Both the position numbers and the translations under genes were made by a program. From Pseudooceanicola marinus (GTDB lineage: Bacteria; Pseudomonadota; Alphaproteobacteria; Rhodobacterales; Rhodobacteraceae): DNA of 64,000 nucleotides. The notes beneath the pieces are model-generated. The model worked only from the letters and a program-made list of their open reading frames with translations. It did no database searches and was not told the origin of the DNA. The stretch is from assembly GCF_020177265.1 (NCBI RefSeq), contig NZ_JAIVMC010000006.1, positions 62,001-126,000 on the forward strand. Direction: 5' to 3'. This document shows, in pieces, positions 26,198-35,210 of this stretch. The number at the start of each line of letters is the position of its first letter. Positions within the stretch are counted from its first letter, which is position 1.

Positions 26198-26746
26198 GGG
26201 GCGCGCCTCCTGTCGTTCCTGTCGCGACAGGCTAGAGGATGTGCGGGCGCTTGAAAAGTCAGTGAGGGTCGGAGGCGGGCACAAGCTGTCCGGACCGGCG
26301 GTGGGACGTCCGCCGGTCCGGTCCCCGGGCAGCGCTGTGGGCGGCGCGGGATAAAACGCCCGGGAAGCTTGTGAGTCAGGCCGGACCATTTGGTGTGTGT
26401 GTGTCAGCTGGGCCGACCTGACTCGCTATCATTGGCAGGAGGGGCGTGCGTGTGTGTGTGTCGCGCCGCCGCCTGTCCGGTGTCCGGAGGCCGCAGGCGC
26501 AGAGCCCTCTTGCCGCGGCCCCGACCTCGCCCCGGCATGATGTGCCGGGTGTCTACCGCCAGGCGGCGCCGCACCTGTGTACATGCCCGAGATCTGCATG
26601 AATTTCAGCGGCTCAATCGTGTCACAGGGCACGCCGAGGGATAGCCGGATTATCCGAACGGATAGGTGCGGCGCGCGCGCTGTCGCTTCGTGCAGGCCAG
26701 ACCGATATGAGAGCGCCCCGGTGCCGCCTGGCAGGGGCGCCCTCCG
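26198..26746. other. Non-coding gap with two GT microsatellites
   Basis: These 549 bases hold no gene I can support. Two (GT)6 tracts occur 57 bases apart, at 26393-26404 and 26450-26461, each followed by TC and a GC-rich stretch, which suggests a short duplication. The part near 26640-26665 has ATCCG/CGGAT half-sites. The coxG-like promoter must lie at the left end. The rest shows nothing. Confidence 0.45.
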
Positions 26747-28654
26747 TCAGATGGCGGGGCGGAAGACGCCCGCCAGGAACTCCGACAGGGCCGCCACGTC
26801 TGTCAGCGGCAGCACATGGGCCACGTGCTGATCGGGGCGCACCAGCACCATCGCCCCCTGCGCCCGGTCGATGCCGCGCGCGTCGAAGATGTCGGGGCCG
26901 TGCTTCAGGTCCGGGCAGAAGACCTTCTCCTGGTCGATCAACCCGTAGCGCCCCTTCGCCGGGCGCAGAAGCGGGTGCATCTGCGGCAGGGACAGGTCGC
27001 GGTGGCCCTGCTGGACGACCGCCCGCAGGTCGAGGACCGAGTCGATGTCGTCGCCCTGCGGCGTGATCCGCCGCAGGGGCGAGGCCGGGTCGGTGCCAAG
27101 CGCCTCGCACAGCTGCCAAAGAGCGCTGTCGGGCGTGGTCGGGTCGCTGTCATCGGCAAAGGCAAAGAGTCGCCAGCGTCCGTCGGCACGCACCACATGG
27201 CCCAGCTGCAGGGGTTTGGCATCCGCCAGCCGGATCACCGGGGCGGAATGGAACCGCATGCCGATGTCGAAGCCGCGCGCTAGGCCCTGGTGCGTCTCCC
27301 GCCCGATCAGCCGCGAGGGCGCATAGCGGATCGCCGTGCCGGCGGTGAAACGGCCATGCTGTTGGAAATAGTCCTGGAAGACTGCGGGATCGACACCCTC
27401 GCCATCCTCCTCGCCAGCCTTCGGGCGGGCGCTGAACATCGCCGCGAATTCCCGGTCGAAGTCGATCAGCATCTGCGCCACGCCCTGGCGTTCCGCGCTG
27501 TAGCTGCCCAGAAGATCGGGGTCACTGCGCCCCCGCAGCACGGCGGCCAGCTTCCAGCCAAGGTTGAAGCCGTCGCGCATCGACACGTTCATCCCCTGCC
27601 CCGCCTTGGGGCTGTGGGTATGGCAGGCGTCGCCCGCGATGAAGACATGCGGCGCGCGTCCCTCCGCCCCGTCGTCGTAGCGATCACACAGGCGCTGGCC
27701 GATCTCATAGACCGACCACCAGGCGACCTCCTTCACGTCCAGACTGTAGGGGTGCAGGATCCGCTGCGCTGCCGCGATCAGGTGATCGACCTTCAGGTTT
27801 TTGTCGCGGATGCGTTCCTCGGGCGAGAGCTTGTCCAGCTCGATATAGAGCCGGACCATGTAGCCTCCCTCCCGCGGGATCACCAGGAGGCTGCCCTGGT
27901 CTTGCGAATGCACCGTAGCCTTCAGGCGGATGTCGGGGAAGTCGGTGACCGCCAGCACGTCCATCACGCCCCAGGCCTGGTTGGCGGCATCCCCCTTCAG
28001 CTCCTGCCCGATGCTGGCGCGCACCCGGCTGCGGGCGCCGTCGCAGCCCACGACGTAACGCGCGCGCAGCTCCTCGACCTCGCCGCCGCGGTCGGGGTCG
28101 GTGCTTTCGACGCGCACCAGCAGCGGATGCTCCGCGTCGTCATCGCGGATCAGTTCGACCAGGCGGCGGTTGTAGTCAGGCACGATCCCCGCCGGGCCGT
28201 CGCGCATCAGGTCAAGGAAATGGTCATGCACCCGCGCCTGATTGAGGATGACATGGGGAAACTCCGACAGCCCGTCCTCGGTGTCCTGGATACGGCCCGA
28301 GCGGGCGATGCGCGACGGATCCGCCGGGTCCGGCTTCCAGAAGGCGGTTTCATTGACCCAATAGGCCTCTTCCTCGATCCGGCGGGCGAAACCGAAGGCC
28401 TCGAACATCTCCATCGATCGGCAGGCGATGCCGTCGGCCTGGCCCACCATCAGGCGGCCCGGTTTCTGTTCGATGATCCGCGTGGTGATCCCCTCGAAGG
28501 CCGCCAGCTGCGCGGCCAGCACCAGCCCCGTGGGCCCGGCGCCGACGATCAGCACATCGACCTGGGCGGGCAGCGGACGGTGGGGCGGGGTCTCTTTCAC
28601 CGGATGGGCGATGGCCGGATTGCCGGGCCGGAACCCGTTCAGATGAAACTGCAT
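26747..28654 (-). CDS. FAD-dependent aromatic hydroxylase (3-hydroxybenzoate 4-monooxygenase-like)
   Basis: The 635-residue product is a flavoprotein monooxygenase of the phenol 2-monooxygenase/MobA group, longer than ordinary hydroxylases because of a C-terminal thioredoxin-like domain. It shows the dinucleotide motif 'VLIVGAGPTGLVLAAQLA' (about residues 34-51), the DG motif 'YVVGCDGARSRVR' (about 200-212) and the GD motif 'VFIAGDACHTHSPKAGQGMN' (about 338-357). It would hydroxylate an aromatic acid using NAD(P)H. It is divergent from a MarR regulator, with palindromes between them, which suggests induction by the aromatic substrate. Confidence 0.88.
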   Translation of the reverse strand: MQFHLNGFRPGNPAIAHPVKETPPHRPLPAQVDVLIVGAGPTGLVLAAQLAAFEGITTRIIEQKPGRLMVGQADGIACRSMEMFEAFGFARRIEEEAYWVNETAFWKPDPADPSRIARSGRIQDTEDGLSEFPHVILNQARVHDHFLDLMRDGPAGIVPDYNRRLVELIRDDDAEHPLLVRVESTDPDRGGEVEELRARYVVGCDGARSRVRASIGQELKGDAANQAWGVMDVLAVTDFPDIRLKATVHSQDQGSLLVIPREGGYMVRLYIELDKLSPEERIRDKNLKVDHLIAAAQRILHPYSLDVKEVAWWSVYEIGQRLCDRYDDGAEGRAPHVFIAGDACHTHSPKAGQGMNVSMRDGFNLGWKLAAVLRGRSDPDLLGSYSAERQGVAQMLIDFDREFAAMFSARPKAGEEDGEGVDPAVFQDYFQQHGRFTAGTAIRYAPSRLIGRETHQGLARGFDIGMRFHSAPVIRLADAKPLQLGHVVRADGRWRLFAFADDSDPTTPDSALWQLCEALGTDPASPLRRITPQGDDIDSVLDLRAVVQQGHRDLSLPQMHPLLRPAKGRYGLIDQEKVFCPDLKHGPDIFDARGIDRAQGAMVLVRPDQHVAHVLPLTDVAALSEFLAGVFRPAI

Positions 28655-28684
28655 GTCTCCTCCCAGAGCGCTCTCTCAAATTTA

Positions 28685-28717
28685 GTAAGTCAACTTACGA
28701 TAAGCATACATCTTATC
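28685..28717. promoter_or_regulatory. Two palindromic operators between the hydroxylase and MarR genes
   Basis: GTAAGT-CA-ACTTAC (28685-28698) is a perfect inverted repeat, followed directly by GATAAG-N7-CTTATC (28699-28717), also perfect. A further half-site ACTTACC lies at about 28742-28748. The spacing and the AT-rich setting fit operators for the divergent MarR regulator. Confidence 0.6.
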
Positions 28718-28796
28718 TACGGTCAAGAAATTGATGTGCCTACTTACCAACTGCGCTAAACTGGCCCGCGACATCCGGACGGCGAAGGAGAGAGCA

Positions 28797-29270
28797 TTGG
28801 AGATCACGGGCATGGCCGGGCATCTGATCCGGCGGCTGAACCAGCATTCGACCCATGTCTTCCAGCAGCGGACGAAGGCGGCCGGGCTGGACCTGACCCC
28901 GGTGCAGTTCGCCGCCATGGGCGCGGTGCGCGACAATCCCGGCATCGACCAGGCCGGGGTCGCCGGGCTGATCGCCTATGACCGCGCAACCATCGGCGGG
29001 GTGATCGAACGGCTGGTGCAGAAGGGCCACCTGCGGCGCGAGGTCAGCGCCACCGACCGCCGCGCCCGGGCCGTCTACCTGACGGAGGGCGGTGCGGCCC
29101 TGCTGGCCCAGGCCCTGCCCGTGGTGGCCGAGTTGCAGGCGGAGATCCTGACGGGGCTGACGGCGGAGGAAAGCGCGCAGTTCCACGCCCTCGCCGGCAA
29201 GGTGCTGGCGCGCCTCGACGCGCCCGACGCGGCGCCCGCCCCTGCGTCACAAGGTGGCGACGCGGGGTGA
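28797..29270 (+). CDS. MarR-family transcriptional regulator
   Basis: I choose the TTG at 28797 (product starting MEITGMAGHLIRRLNQHS) because GGAGAG lies just before it and homology begins there; an ATG at 28731 would read through the leader. The 157-residue product has the winged helix at about residues 45-100, with 'PGIDQAGVAGLIAYDRATIG' as helix-turn-helix and 'SATDRRARAVYLTEGG' as the wing with the DxRxR motif. It most likely represses the divergent aromatic hydroxylase and itself through the palindromes at 28685-28717. Confidence 0.85.
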   Translation: MEITGMAGHLIRRLNQHSTHVFQQRTKAAGLDLTPVQFAAMGAVRDNPGIDQAGVAGLIAYDRATIGGVIERLVQKGHLRREVSATDRRARAVYLTEGGAALLAQALPVVAELQAEILTGLTAEESAQFHALAGKVLARLDAPDAAPAPASQGGDAG

Positions 29271-29310
29271 AGGGCTTCCCCGACCGCCCGCAACCGGCTA
29301 GGAACGGGGC

Positions 29311-29661
29311 ATGAGACCCGCGATCGGACGCATTTTCCTGGCGCTGTGGCTCACGCTGTTGCTGGCGTGGGGGTCTGTGCTGTCCGCCGCCCACATGACG
29401 CCCACGGCCGATGACATCGCCCGCGAACGCAGCGTGCTGGTGCTGGAGGCGGGATACGATTCCCTCTGCGCCGAAGAGGGTGGCGCGGGCCATCATTGCC
29501 CCTTCTGCCATGCCCTGCCGAAGGCCGCCGCGCCGCAGGCCCCCGAGGCCCCGGCGCGGCTGATCCTCGCCCTGGCGCACGCCCCCGCGGCCCATCTGAT
29601 CTCCGGCGCCCGCCCCGGCCAGCGCCACGCGCCCCGCGCCCCTCCGGCCCCGATCCTCTGA
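29311..29661 (+). CDS. DUF2946/CutF-like small secreted protein
   Basis: The 116-residue product has an N-terminal signal helix (about residues 7-27), a cysteine/histidine cluster (Cys53, then 'HHCPFCH' with Cys63 and Cys66), and a proline-rich end ('APRAPPAPIL'). This matches the layout of CutF of Rhodobacter, a copper-responsive small protein whose translation controls downstream copper genes; I infer the link from layout, not from a database match. The next genes encode a PCuAC chaperone and an SCO protein, and a perfect hairpin lies between. An AGGA site precedes the ATG. Confidence 0.65.
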   Translation: MRPAIGRIFLALWLTLLLAWGSVLSAAHMTPTADDIARERSVLVLEAGYDSLCAEEGGAGHHCPFCHALPKAAAPQAPEAPARLILALAHAPAAHLISGARPGQRHAPRAPPAPIL

Positions 29662-29707
29662 GCGGACTGCCCCGACCGGGCGCCGCATCCCTGATCGAAA
29701 GAGACAT

Positions 29708-29727
29708 GGCACCGCCCGCGCGGTGCC
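29708..29727 (+). promoter_or_regulatory. Intercistronic hairpin before the PCuAC gene
   Basis: GGCACCG and CGGTGCC pair perfectly across six bases, 47 bases after the stop of the CutF-like gene and 56 bases before the PCuAC start. A second small stem (CGGC/GCCG) lies near 29754-29766. In the CutF system a stem-loop in this position controls translation of the following gene. Confidence 0.5.
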
Positions 29728-29782
29728 TCGGAGGAGACGCGCAGGACGGCCGAGAGCCGCCGCGCGAGACCGGAGACAGCAG

Positions 29783-30385
29783 ATGAAGACTCTCACCCTT
29801 TCCGCCCGCACCCTGACCGCCGCCGCCCTGGCCCTGGCCCTGACCGCCGGCAGCGCCGCCGCCACCGTCGCCCTGCCCGGCGCCGCGTCGCCCGCCACCG
29901 GCCTGAGCCAGCGTGCCGAGCCCAACGACACCTGCGCCCTGCCGGTGTCGGACATGGTGGTCAGCCATGACCACGTCATGGCCGGGCCGCTGAAACTCTC
30001 GGGCGGTTTTTCCCGCGCGACCCTGCCCAATGCTCCCGTCGGCGGCGGCTTCCTGACCATCACCAACACCGGGGATAGCGACGACCGCCTGGTCGGTGCC
30101 GAAAGCCCGCTAGCCGGTCACATGGAAGTCCACGAGATGGCCATGGAAGGCGACGTGATGCGGATGCGCGAACTGGCCGACGGGCTGGTCATCCCCGCCG
30201 GCGAAACCGTTGAGCTGAAGCCCGGCGGCTACCATCTGATGCTGATGGACCTGCAGGCGCCCCTGGTCGAGGGGGAGACCGCCACCATCACGCTGATCTT
30301 CGAGAACGCCGGCCGCGTCGAGGTGCCGCTGGCGATCGGCGCGCCCAATGCCCGCGGTCCCGCCGGCCACGGCATGTCGCACTGA
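29783..30385 (+). CDS. PCu(A)C-family periplasmic copper chaperone
   Basis: The 200-residue product has an N-terminal signal peptide (about residues 1-27) and a PCuAC domain with the copper ligands in the H-x10-M-x21-H-x-M arrangement: 'GHMEVHEMAMEG' and 'GGYHLMLMDL' (roughly residues 112-155). The C terminus is His/Met-containing ('GPAGHGMSH'). It delivers Cu(I) to the CuA or CuB centre of cytochrome c oxidase, often with SCO, whose gene follows by 93 bases. A GGAG site precedes the ATG. Confidence 0.9.
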   Translation: MKTLTLSARTLTAAALALALTAGSAAATVALPGAASPATGLSQRAEPNDTCALPVSDMVVSHDHVMAGPLKLSGGFSRATLPNAPVGGGFLTITNTGDSDDRLVGAESPLAGHMEVHEMAMEGDVMRMRELADGLVIPAGETVELKPGGYHLMLMDLQAPLVEGETATITLIFENAGRVEVPLAIGAPNARGPAGHGMSH

Positions 30386-30478
30386 CCCCTCCCCCATGCG
30401 CCGCCGCGCCCTGCGCGTGGCGGCCGGGCGCCCCGCCCCTGACCGGCGCCCGGCCCGACTGACAGAAAGGAACCCGCC

Positions 30479-31072
30479 ATGACCTCCAAGAAAGCGGCCA
30501 TCATCGGCCTTTGGGTGATCGCCGGCGTCGCCGTGATCCTCTTCGCCGCCTTCCGCATCCTGCAGCCGATGCTGAACCGCACCCTGGCCGATGAGCTGGG
30601 CCGGGGCGACTACGTGCTGACCACCACCACCGGGGAGACCTTCACCGAGGACAGCCTGCGCGGCGCGCCGACGGCGGTCTTCTTCGGCTTCACCCATTGC
30701 CCCGAGGTCTGCCCGACCACCCTGGGCGACATCGCCACCTGGCAGGAGGAGCTGGCGACGACCGACCAGTCGATACGCAGCTATTTCGTTACCGTCGACC
30801 CGGAGCGGGACCAGGTGGACCAGTTGCGCGACTACGTGTCCTGGGTGCCGGGGGTCGAAGGCGTGTCGGGCGACCCGGAGGAGATCGAGAAGGCGATCAA
30901 GGCCTTCCGCATCTACGCCCGCAAGGTCGATCTGGAGGATGGCGACTACACCATGGACCATTCCGCCTCGGTCCTGCTCTTCGACGACCGTGGTCGCTTC
31001 TTCGAGCCGATCGGCTACCAGGAGGACTACGACCGCGCGGTGGCCAAGATCCGGCGGTTGCTGGACAGCTGA
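30479..31072 (+). CDS. SCO1/SenC-family copper/redox protein
   Basis: The 197-residue product has one N-terminal membrane anchor (about residues 7-27) and a periplasmic thioredoxin fold. The copper site is complete: 'FFGFTHCPEVCPTTLGD' supplies the CxxxC pair (about residues 68-84), and 'TMDHSASVLLFD' the histidine (about 158-169). SCO proteins prepare the CuA site of cytochrome oxidase. It closes the copper unit and is followed by a terminator. An AAAGGAA site precedes the ATG. Confidence 0.92.
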   Translation: MTSKKAAIIGLWVIAGVAVILFAAFRILQPMLNRTLADELGRGDYVLTTTTGETFTEDSLRGAPTAVFFGFTHCPEVCPTTLGDIATWQEELATTDQSIRSYFVTVDPERDQVDQLRDYVSWVPGVEGVSGDPEEIEKAIKAFRIYARKVDLEDGDYTMDHSASVLLFDDRGRFFEPIGYQEDYDRAVAKIRRLLDS

Positions 31073-31102
31073 TCCGACGCCTGCGGGTCACGACAGTTAC
31101 AT

Positions 31103-31129
31103 GGGGGCGTCCACCAGGCGCCCCTTTTT
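31103..31129 (+). terminator. Rho-independent terminator of the copper unit
   Basis: GGGGCG and CGCCCC pair and are followed by TTTTT, about 30 bases after the SCO stop. Confidence 0.85.
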
Positions 31130-31234
31130 GATTTGTCCTCGGCGCCCCCCCTGTGGCGTGAAAGCCCCTCTCCCGGCGGCTGTCACATTGCGCCCCCTTG
31201 CCGAAACCGGGTCCCTGCACTAGCAAGATCCTGC

Positions 31235-31415
31235 TTCGGTCCGGCCCTTCCGGGGGCCGGTGAATAGGGAATGCGGTGCGGAGGATCTCCTCCCAGGCCG
31301 CGACTGCCCCCGCAACTGTAGGCGGAGAGCGACACCGGACCATGTCACTGCGGCGCGCCAGCGTCGTGGGAAGACCCGGTGAAGCCGTGACCCGCGAGTC
31401 AGGAGACCTGCCGAG
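31235..31415 (+). promoter_or_regulatory. Cobalamin riboswitch upstream of btuB
   Basis: The leader has the conserved core in order: GGTGAATAGGGAA (31259-31271), the purine-rich GCCCCCGCAACTGTA segment (31306-31320), and the B12-box-like GAGTCAGGAGACCTGCC (31396-31412). Closing stem TCGG/CCGA pairs the ends. It lies about 150 bases before btuB, so B12 should switch the whole btu-cbiZ unit off. A small hairpin ACGGA/TCCGT (31455-31468) lies in the expression platform. Confidence 0.93.
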
Positions 31416-31567
31416 GCCGATCACCCTGTCCGGGCGCGGGGCGCGCACGAGGCAACGGACCTTTCCGTCGTGGTGGCATGCAAGCAACCGCCGCGGCAGG
31501 GTCTTTCCCTTCCAAGGCTTCTCCACAGGCTCAGCCCGGGGTCCCCCCGGGTCCGAAGGGACAGCAC

Positions 31568-33415
31568 ATGACACGAACCCAGGCCGCGCTTTCGCGCACG
31601 ACCGCCCTCACCTCCGCCGCCCTGCTGGTGGCCGTCGCCCCCCCCGGCCAGGCGCAGGAGGCCTTCGACCTCGACGCGATCACCGTCACCGCCAATGCCG
31701 AGGCCACCGCGGTCGAGCGCTCCGGCTCCACCGTCGAGGTGGTCGAGGAAGAAGAGATTCGCGCCGCCGGCGAGGTCCGCCTGTCGGAATTCCTGAACCG
31801 CCTGCCGGGCGTTTCGGTCTCCAACAACGGCCCGGCCGGGGGCACATCCACCCTGCGCATCCGCGGCGCGGGCGGCGCCTACATCGGCGTCTTCGTCGAC
31901 GGCATCAACGTCAGCGACACCGCCAGCACCCAGATGGCCTTCAACTGGGCCAACATGATGACCTCGGACATCTGCCGGGTCGAAGTGCTGAAGGGCGCGC
32001 AATCCGCTCTCTACGGATCCGAAGCGGTGGCCGGTGTCATCAACATCACCACCAACCGCGCGACCGAACCGGGGCTGAGCAACCGCTACGCCGTCGAGCC
32101 GGGCAGCTACGACACCGTCAAGCTGGGCTTCAACTCGAGCTACGTGACCGACAACGGCAGCGTCTCCGCCTCGCTGACCCACATCCGCACCGACGGCTTC
32201 TCTTCCGCGGATGAGAACCTGGGCAACACCGAGGCCGACGGGTTCGAGGCGACCCGCCTGTCCTTTGCCGGCGAATATGATGTCAGCGACACGATGACCA
32301 TCGGCGGCGCGGGCTTCTACCAGACGAGCGAGGGCGAATACGACACCAGCGCGGGGGATGCCGACAATACCAGCGACACCGAGGAATACGGCCTGCGCGC
32401 CTTTGCCCGTTTCGAGACCGGCGCGGTCGAGAACGAGGTCGCCCTACAATACTACGCCATCGACCGCCGCTACCAGGAAGGCAGCGCCTCGCGCTACCTG
32501 GGCGAACGCTATGGCCTGTCCTACAGCGGTTCGGTCCAGCTCGCTCCGACCTTCGACCTGTCCTTCGGCGGTGACTACACCCGCGAAGAGTTCAAGAGCG
32601 ACGCCTTCGGCACCGCAAATGACGGCACCTACAAGACCAGCGGCGTCTTCGTCGAAGGTGCCTGGGCCCCGTCCGAGGCGCTGGACGTCGTGCTGACCCT
32701 GCGCCAGGACGACCATTCCGAGTTCGGCGGCGCCACGACCGGTCGCGTCTCGGTCGCCTATCGCCCGCAGGACGACCTGATCCTGCGCGCCGCTGTCGGC
32801 ACCGGCTTCCGCGCGCCTTCGCTCTATGAACTCTACTCCAACTTCGGCAACCCGAACCTCGATCCCGAGACCTCGGTCAGCTACGAGATGGGTGTCGAGA
32901 AACGCTTCGGCCCCGACGCCTTCCTGCGCGCCACGCTGTTCCGCATGGAAATCACCGACCTGATCGATTTCGCCGGCAGCAGCTACAATCAGGTGCCGGG
33001 CACCAGCACCATGCAGGGGCTGGAACTGTCGGGCGGCGTGCCCCTGAGCGAGACGCTGCATCTTTCGGCCGCCTATACCTACACCGACACCGAGGATGCC
33101 GATGGCGACCGTCTGGTGCGCGTACCCGAGCATGAGTTCAACGTCAGCCTGGATGCCGAGCTGACCGAGGAGCTGAACGGCAGCCTGACCCTGCGCCAGG
33201 TCTACGACACGCTGGACAATGTCCCCTGGCCTGGCTCCGGCACCCTTGCGCTGGAGGATTACACGCTGGTCGACCTCAGCCTGGGCTACCGCCTGAACGA
33301 CAGCGCGGAGGCCTACATGCGCGTCGAGAACGTGCTGGATGAGGAATACCAGACCGTCTACGGCTACGGCACCTCCGACCGCGCCGTCTACTTCGGCCTG
33401 CGCGGGCGCTTCTGA
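31568..33415 (+). CDS. btuB: TonB-dependent outer-membrane cobalamin receptor BtuB
   Basis: I start at the ATG at 31568, which gives a clean signal peptide (about residues 1-29). The 615-residue product has a TonB-box-like 'DLDAITVTA', a plug domain ('SEFLNRLPGVSVSNNG', 'VDGINVSDT', 'VEVLKGAQSALYGSEAVAGV', about residues 70-160) and a 22-strand barrel ending in Phe ('VYFGLRGRF'). Position right after a cobalamin riboswitch and before a BtuF-BtuC-BtuD transporter supports vitamin B12 as the ligand. Its stop overlaps the btuF start by one base. Confidence 0.95.
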   Translation: MTRTQAALSRTTALTSAALLVAVAPPGQAQEAFDLDAITVTANAEATAVERSGSTVEVVEEEEIRAAGEVRLSEFLNRLPGVSVSNNGPAGGTSTLRIRGAGGAYIGVFVDGINVSDTASTQMAFNWANMMTSDICRVEVLKGAQSALYGSEAVAGVINITTNRATEPGLSNRYAVEPGSYDTVKLGFNSSYVTDNGSVSASLTHIRTDGFSSADENLGNTEADGFEATRLSFAGEYDVSDTMTIGGAGFYQTSEGEYDTSAGDADNTSDTEEYGLRAFARFETGAVENEVALQYYAIDRRYQEGSASRYLGERYGLSYSGSVQLAPTFDLSFGGDYTREEFKSDAFGTANDGTYKTSGVFVEGAWAPSEALDVVLTLRQDDHSEFGGATTGRVSVAYRPQDDLILRAAVGTGFRAPSLYELYSNFGNPNLDPETSVSYEMGVEKRFGPDAFLRATLFRMEITDLIDFAGSSYNQVPGTSTMQGLELSGGVPLSETLHLSAAYTYTDTEDADGDRLVRVPEHEFNVSLDAELTEELNGSLTLRQVYDTLDNVPWPGSGTLALEDYTLVDLSLGYRLNDSAEAYMRVENVLDEEYQTVYGYGTSDRAVYFGLRGRF

Positions 33416-34230
33416 TGCTGCGACGCGCCGCCCTTGCGCTGGCCCTCTGCGCGGCAGGCCTATCCGCCGTGGCGGAGGAGGCCCCGCGGCGCGTCGTGTC
33501 GATCAACCTGTGCACCGATCAGATCGCCATGCAGCTGGCCGCCCCCGGCCAGTTGCACTCCGTCTCCTGGATCGCGCGCGATCCGCGCAGTTCCGCCATG
33601 GCGCAAGAGGCGCTGGACTATCCCGCCAACCATGGCCGCGCCGAGGAGATCTGGCTGATGAAGCCGGACCTGGTGCTGGCCGGCACCTTCACCTCCCGCG
33701 CCGCGGTCGAGATGCTGAAGCGGCTGGGCACCCCCGTGGTGGAGGTCGCCCCGGCCTACAACCTGGATGACATCCCCGACCGCATCCGCAGCATCGGCAC
33801 CGCCCTGGGGCGGGAGCCGCAGGCGGAGGAAATGATCGCCACCTTCGAGGGGCGCCTGGCCGCCCTGCGCGCCCAGGTCGGTGAGCGTCCCTCGGCCGCG
33901 CTCTACTATGCCAACGGCTATACCACCGGCGACCGGACCCTTGCGGGTGAGATCCTGATCACCGCCGGCTTCGACAATATAGCTGGCGACACCATGGGCG
34001 GGCACCTGCCGCTGGAAACGCTGGCCATGGCCGATCCCGACGCCATCATCACCGGAACACCCTACCCCGGCGCCTCCCGCTCGGAGGAGATCCTGGAACA
34101 TCCGGTGGTCGAGGCGATCCGCGACCGGGCGGCCTCGCGCGCCGTCAGTGACAGTGACTGGATCTGTGGCACCCCCTATGTTCTGAAGGCGATCGACGAT
34201 CTCGCCGCCTTCCGGAAAGGACTGGAATGA
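33415..34230 (+). CDS. btuF: Cobalamin ABC transporter, periplasmic binding protein
   Basis: The 271-residue product starts with a signal peptide (about residues 1-20, ending AVAEE) and has the class III binding-protein fold: 'RRVVSINLCTDQIAMQLAAP' (about 25-44), 'KPDLVLAGTFTSRAAVEMLK' (about 83-102) and a single long linking helix. It follows btuB with a TGATG overlap and precedes btuC with ATGA. It would hand B12 or cobinamide from the periplasm to BtuCD. Confidence 0.9.
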   Translation: MLRRAALALALCAAGLSAVAEEAPRRVVSINLCTDQIAMQLAAPGQLHSVSWIARDPRSSAMAQEALDYPANHGRAEEIWLMKPDLVLAGTFTSRAAVEMLKRLGTPVVEVAPAYNLDDIPDRIRSIGTALGREPQAEEMIATFEGRLAALRAQVGERPSAALYYANGYTTGDRTLAGEILITAGFDNIAGDTMGGHLPLETLAMADPDAIITGTPYPGASRSEEILEHPVVEAIRDRAASRAVSDSDWICGTPYVLKAIDDLAAFRKGLE

Positions 34231-35210
34231 CCCGTCTCTTCGTGGTCCTCGCGACCCTGGTGATCCTGCTGGCGCTGGCCGCGCTGATGGTGGGGCCCGC
34301 CGATGCCGGCGTTGCCGCCTCGCTCCGCGCCCTGCTGGGCGAAGGCGGCCCGCTGGTGCTGGTCATGCAGGAGATCCGCTTGCCCCGGATGATGCTGGGC
34401 CTGATGATCGGCGCCTCGCTGGGCCTGTCGGGCGCCGCACTTCAGGGCTATCTGCGCAACCCGCTGGCTGAACCGGGGCTGATCGGCATCTCCTCCTCGG
34501 CTGCCCTGGGCGCGGTGATCGCCATCCAGACCGGGCTGGCCGCAGCCTTTGCCCTGGCGCTGCCGCTGATGGCGCTGGCCTTCGCGCTGCTGGCGGTGGT
34601 GATCCTGCTGGCACTGTCAGGCACGCGGCGGGGCGACACGCTGACCCTGATCTTGGCGGGCATCGCCATTTCGGCCACCTCGGGCGCGCTGACCCAGCTG
34701 GTGCTGAACCTCTCGCCCAACCCCTTCGCCACCTCGGAAATCGTCTTCTGGCTGATGGGATCGCTGGCCGACCGATCCATGACCCACGTGGCGCTTGCCG
34801 CGCCCTTCATGGGTCTCGGCTTCCTGCTGATGGCGGGCCTTGGCCGGTCGCTGGACGCGCTGACCCTGGGGGAGGACGCCGCCGAATCCATGGGCGTGAA
34901 CCTGTCCCGGCTGCGCCTGCGGGTTGTGATCGGCACCGCCTGCGTGGTGGGCGCAGGCACCGCCGTTGCGGGCGCCATCGGCTTCATCGGGCTGGTCGTG
35001 CCGCACCTGCTGCGGCCCTTTACCGGGCACCGGCCCGGTCCGCTGCTCTGGGCCTCGGCGCTTGGCGGTGCCGCCATGCTGCTGGCCGCCGACGTGGCGG
35101 TGCGCGTCACCCTGCCCGACCGGGATCTGAAACTGGGCGTGCTGACCGCGCTGGTCGGGGCGCCGTTCTTCCTGCACCTGATCTGGCGCAACCGGAGGGC
35201 CCGCGCATGA
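34227..35210 (+). CDS. btuC: Cobalamin ABC transporter permease (FecCD family)
   Basis: The 327-residue product has about ten membrane helices and the FecCD signatures 'IRLPRMMLGLMIGASLGLSG' (about residues 50-69), 'NPLAEPGLIGISSSAALGAV' and 'GAIGFIGLVVPHLLRPFTGH' (about 250-269). The family imports iron-siderophores or B12; the riboswitch and cbiZ decide for B12. Four-base overlaps on both sides show tight coupling. Confidence 0.92.
   Translation: MTRLFVVLATLVILLALAALMVGPADAGVAASLRALLGEGGPLVLVMQEIRLPRMMLGLMIGASLGLSGAALQGYLRNPLAEPGLIGISSSAALGAVIAIQTGLAAAFALALPLMALAFALLAVVILLALSGTRRGDTLTLILAGIAISATSGALTQLVLNLSPNPFATSEIVFWLMGSLADRSMTHVALAAPFMGLGFLLMAGLGRSLDALTLGEDAAESMGVNLSRLRLRVVIGTACVVGAGTAVAGAIGFIGLVVPHLLRPFTGHRPGPLLWASALGGAAMLLAADVAVRVTLPDRDLKLGVLTALVGAPFFLHLIWRNRRARA

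Noticed and set aside
26390-26644. Short open frame in the gap after the CoxG-like gene
   Set aside because: Composition follows the GT repeats and CGCC runs; no ribosome binding site and no domain.
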